From: Berghia stephanieae
Taxonomy: Eukaryota; Mollusca; Gastropoda; Nudibranchia; Aeolidiidae
Direction: 5' to 3'
DNA length: 64,000 bases
Assembly (NCBI GenBank): GCA_034508935.3
Contig: CM067447.1
Location: forward strand, 32,109,598 to 32,173,597
Both the position numbers and the translations under genes were made by a program. Below are positions 1-64,000 of this stretch, piece by piece (the first letter of the stretch is position 1; every line of letters starts with the position of its first letter). A model generated the notes under the pieces. That model made no database searches, was not told the origin of the DNA, and saw only the letters and a program-made list of their open reading frames with translations.

Positions 1-1162
1 CTCTCACAGAAAAACACATTCACTCATATCTATTTCTCTCACAGGAACTGGAAAATCCAAGTCACCTCATTCCTGGATAAGGACAGAGAGAAATAGAAAA
101 GAAAACAAATAAGAGGCATACAAGATTGAGGCAGTGGTTCATAGATCTCATCTGATGACTATAAGTTTATAAAATTAACAAATTAATTTATCACATACGA
201 CATCTAATCATAAAAGTTAAAAGTGGAGTTCAAATCATAATGTAATCCTTTCGAGCTATCTATGACCAAATACTCTTTTTGAAATATGGACCAAATTTTA
301 TCTCAATCAGTCTTAAATACATTCCCTGTAATGCATACTGTTACACAATCACAAAACATACCACTTTACATTCCAAAACAGTCACAGCAAAGTAACATTA
401 AAATAATATGCACATTTATATGGCAAAGTTCCAAAGTTTACTCCTTACTCATTTCGTTTCATTATGATCAAACAAAACAATTTTATAATCTCCATAATTT
501 TGAGTGAAATGTTATCATAAAAATGAAATATGAATACAATGTTATAATGAGATTAATTTTAGTATTAATTCATTTCTACCAATATCATATAAATTTCAAA
601 CTTGTTTTGAAAGAATATTCCATAATTTATACATTGTAAGCTCATCTTTGTGTTTACTGTCAAGAACAGACAGTCTTTGATGAGATAAGCCCATACTTTC
701 AAACAGGCCATGCAATTGGATTCAATAGTCTGATGTCACGGGCCCGGCAACGGCGGCCATCTTGGTTCTAAACAAAGAAAATCATTACTTTTTATTCTTC
801 ATGCTGGCTAGAACTTTTCATTCCCTTTTCATATGCCTTGTGATCAGAATGTGTAAAAGTCAATACATGATCAAATTGATGAGGTTTTTTACCTCTGGAT
901 ACGCGTTTAAGCTCGCCGGGGAAATATTTCATACGGCGTCAGCCATTGTTCCGATAGTTTATAGCCAGTGTTACTAAGTTACCATTAGGAAGGAAGTGAC
1001 AGTATGACTGTTGAAGACTATTGCTTGATTATTTGGTTGTAATCGATTCATATATATCATGTATCACATAATGTATTAACTCATTATCTATATGAAACAC
1101 ATCATATTTGTGAAACAATCAATCCCTTCCTTTGACCTCTTCAAATCATATCAATAACAACA

Positions 1163-1445
1163 CTCTTGGCGGCTTTGTAGTCTTGTGGTACGACACTTGT
1201 CTTCTGACTTGATTTGAGCCCCACTGTGGGTGGTGCAAAGTCCAGTCCTTTTCTCACAATCTTTTATTGGACTCGGGTAAAATTAATATGTACCTGGCCA
1301 GTGAGAAAATTGTCTATGCTACCCCCCTCCCCCCCACCAAAAAATAAAATTGTAATAAAGTCTTAATCATATCTTGTCCCACATGTTCAATGATACTGTT
1401 AGCTGATGTCCCTTGTGAAATACATTTATAGTGGATATTGCATTT
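1163..1445 (+). repeat. tRNA-derived SINE, family A (diverged copy)
   Basis: Aligns along its length with the better copy at 13277: a head TTTGTAGTCTTGTGGTACGA (A-box-like), the CCCACATGTTCAATGATACT block and the tail AGTGGATATTGCAT. Interrupted by a C-rich/A-rich tract. Confidence 0.7.
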
Positions 1446-1708
1446 TACATGTAACAGCTCAAGTTAAAATAAACCCCCAAAAAAACAACATTTATCCACC
1501 ATCTCATAAACATCACAGGTCACTTTACTGATATGGCACCAGTATGTTTAGATATACACATCATATGAGGACAACCTTCGTAGGGTGAATTATAATTGAG
1601 AGTTGTAAATCACATGTATGAATGACTATGATATTAAATTACACAAGACAATTTCCAAACGACCTATTTTAGGATTCATTTTGGTATGGGAATGGGGAAG
1701 GGGATGAA

Positions 1709-1990
1709 GTAGTCCTTCTGAGCCATTAGGCTCATGGAGCCAGAGTTAATCCAAGTATATATAATAAACTATTAGATGGACAATAGCATTTGCCTGCTAA
1801 CCTTTGGATAAGAAAATACTTTCCACCAGATCTAAGAGACCCAGCTACCCAATCTCTGCTGGGTAGACAGGTGGGTCTGAAAACAATCTCGACTGCATTC
1901 AGGATTGATAAAGGTCAATTTACATGTGAACTAAGTGATCCATCAACTGAGTTAGTGGGACGCTTGATGGGGATGAAGAGTAAACTCAGT
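1709..1990 (-). repeat. tRNA-derived SINE, family B
   Basis: On the minus strand it starts near CCCACTAACTCAGTTGATGG (A-box-like) and ends GGCTCATGGAGCC-like; it shares the AGATCTGGTGGAAAGTA block with the copies at 31705 and 45430. Confidence 0.75.
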
Positions 1991-2517
1991 GTTCCAAAGC
2001 CAAGTGCACTATACTATTTAAAAGTGGACTTACATTTTTTCACCTAACCTGACATCAATTCTCGCCATTTTCACCAAGAGAACAGTAACACCAGTGTCAT
2101 TCAAGCTAAAATTGAAGGCCAGGTTATACCCCTGATATTGTTGTCTTAGAGGACATGTGATCAACTGTCTCCAAAAACATTTTTAAGCAAAACTTTTCAA
2201 ATTTGAGTTTAAATAAATGTTACTTCTTAAAATTAAAAACAAAAATAATCAAAATTTCAAAATTCCATAATTTTGACTCATATTTCTTCCCTTAGTTCAT
2301 TCTGACATAAAACCTGAACAATACCCTGGGTCACAAATGACTAGGTGTGCAGTTTAAACCAGAATTTATGATATGAAATGTATCAATGACATCCTCTAGA
2401 TCAATTTCTCTGAGCACACCATGCACTTCATTTAGATAATAGAGTACATGTATAAATATCACAAGATGGGATTGATAGCAAATCCTACAACAAACTTGCC
2501 ACAGAAAAAGCTTTGGA

Positions 2518-51943
<49,426 letters not shown>

Positions 51944-52130
51944 ATTCCAAAATCGAGTGCGGTGTCAGTTACCAATCTACTTTAAAATTTCTTCAAAACA
52001 ATGTTGACTCGGAACGTCAACAAAGTGAAAAACTTTGTAGCAGTCAGGTCCAGCCCACCGGAAGTTTGGAATCAGGACTCGTCTCGATCTCCAACACCAA
52101 AGAGTCTTTCTCTTTCGCGATCTCCGATCA
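51944..52130. promoter_or_regulatory. Head-to-head EEA1/DLD promoter
   Basis: 187 bases separate the two start codons, which face away from each other. Seen: CCAAT at 51972-51976, a perfect ETS-type ACCGGAAGT at 52057-52065, and TCGCGA at 52115-52120; no TATA box is apparent. ETS/GABP sites are known in bidirectional and mitochondrial-gene promoters. That one element drives both genes is inferred. Confidence 0.65.
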
Positions 52131-63467
<11,337 letters not shown>

Positions 63468-63589
63468 GTAGGGTGCATTTTGAATTTAGTTTGGTTAATT
63501 GTATGAAGCAATGTTTTATGTTTTGTTGAGGATCCAGAGAGTTGATTTTAAACATTGTTTGTGAACAATTATAGAAAGGATTAACCTGG

Positions 63590-63995
63590 GAGGGGTTCAC
63601 GACCTCCCATAGTGGGCAGGGAGGTACTTGCTGTGTCTTCTATACCCTTATACTTGTTTTCCAATTGCTTTCTGTCTTTGTCTAGGAATGGGATTACCTG
63701 GTTTTGTCCTGACCCGGGGCAGAGTCCTTGACTGGGAGGGACACAGTCGAATGTTTAATTATAGTTTTGGGAAATGATATTTTTTTCATTGTAAATCATC
63801 TCTGTATTATTTTTTTTTTTTTTGTTTTTTTTTAACATTTGAGTGTATTCCTCTTAGTGGACTCTTGTGCTGGTCTCTGGCTGAGACTTTTAAGTAATCT
63901 CAAACTAAGTACACTGATAGTGTGCTCTTGGAGTCTACATCGGTTCCTTATTTGAACCATTCCCCTTTGTCTTACATTTCCCTCAATTCTTATTA
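63590..63995. repeat. Dispersed repeat, about 400 bp, copy 2
   Basis: GGGATTACCTGGTTTTGTCC, GGGAAATGATATTTTTTTCA, TAAATCATCT, CTCTTAGTGGACTCTTGTGC, GTGTGCTCTTGGAGTCTACA and TATTTGAACCAT parallel copy 1; same orientation, diverged. Confidence 0.75.
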
Positions 63996-64000
63996 ATTTT

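Larger units (their letters stand above)
1..2517. other. Downstream of EEA1
   Basis: AT-rich, no convincing gene. It probably includes the EEA1 3' UTR. It holds two SINE copies and a short GC-rich patch near 738-765 with CGGCCATCTTGG, a YY1-like core that also occurs in mobile repeats. Confidence 0.5.

Noticed and set aside
738-765. Promoter of another gene (CGGCCATCTTGG, YY1-like)
   Set aside because: An isolated GC-rich patch with no downstream coding; the same motif is common in mobile repeats.

Overview
This is an AT-rich, intron-rich animal window, most likely from a marine invertebrate. It shows GT-AG introns, tRNA-derived SINEs, RTE-like and CR1-like LINE remnants, many (AAT)n arrays and an unusual number of long poly(G)/poly(C) tracts. 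I cannot name the species. It holds two conserved host genes arranged head to head.

Minus strand, 51,943 down to 2,518: a complete EEA1 orthologue (early endosome antigen 1) spread over about 49.4 kb. I placed 41 coding exons by splice sites, reading phase and family similarity, 40 of them per transcript. The protein is about 1,526-1,528 residues: a basic/serine-rich N-terminus, one C2H2 zinc finger, a coiled coil of about 1,370 residues and a C-terminal FYVE zinc finger. The zinc finger is encoded by two alternative exons, 46,971-47,098 and 46,249-46,370. They have the same start and end phases and cannot both be used without a frameshift, so the gene appears to choose between two different Rab5-facing fingers. 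This is the most interesting feature of the window.

Plus strand, 52,131 to the right edge: DLD (mitochondrial dihydrolipoamide dehydrogenase, the E3 subunit), ten exons covering about 413 residues. The last roughly 95 residues lie outside the window. The 187-bp gap between the two start codons carries an ETS-type site, a CCAAT box and a TCGCGA motif, and looks like a bidirectional promoter.

Three coding exons (EEA1 exon 14, DLD exons 5 and 6) each lack exactly one base inside a short C/G run. All other junctions are in frame, so these are most simply consensus errors, not signs of dead genes.

The introns hold the rest: two tRNA-derived SINE families in many copies, an inverted tRNA-like pair, a 1.56-kb terminal-inverted-repeat element, smaller MITE-like elements, a pogo-like remnant, an RTE-like LINE with a 407-codon open reverse-transcriptase frame, a second RTE-like 3' end next to a 57-bp perfect fold-back, four CR1-like LINE scraps, a repeat of about 400 bp present twice in DLD introns, and many microsatellites. 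I saw no retroviral or LTR element, no CRISPR array and no functional tRNA or rRNA gene.
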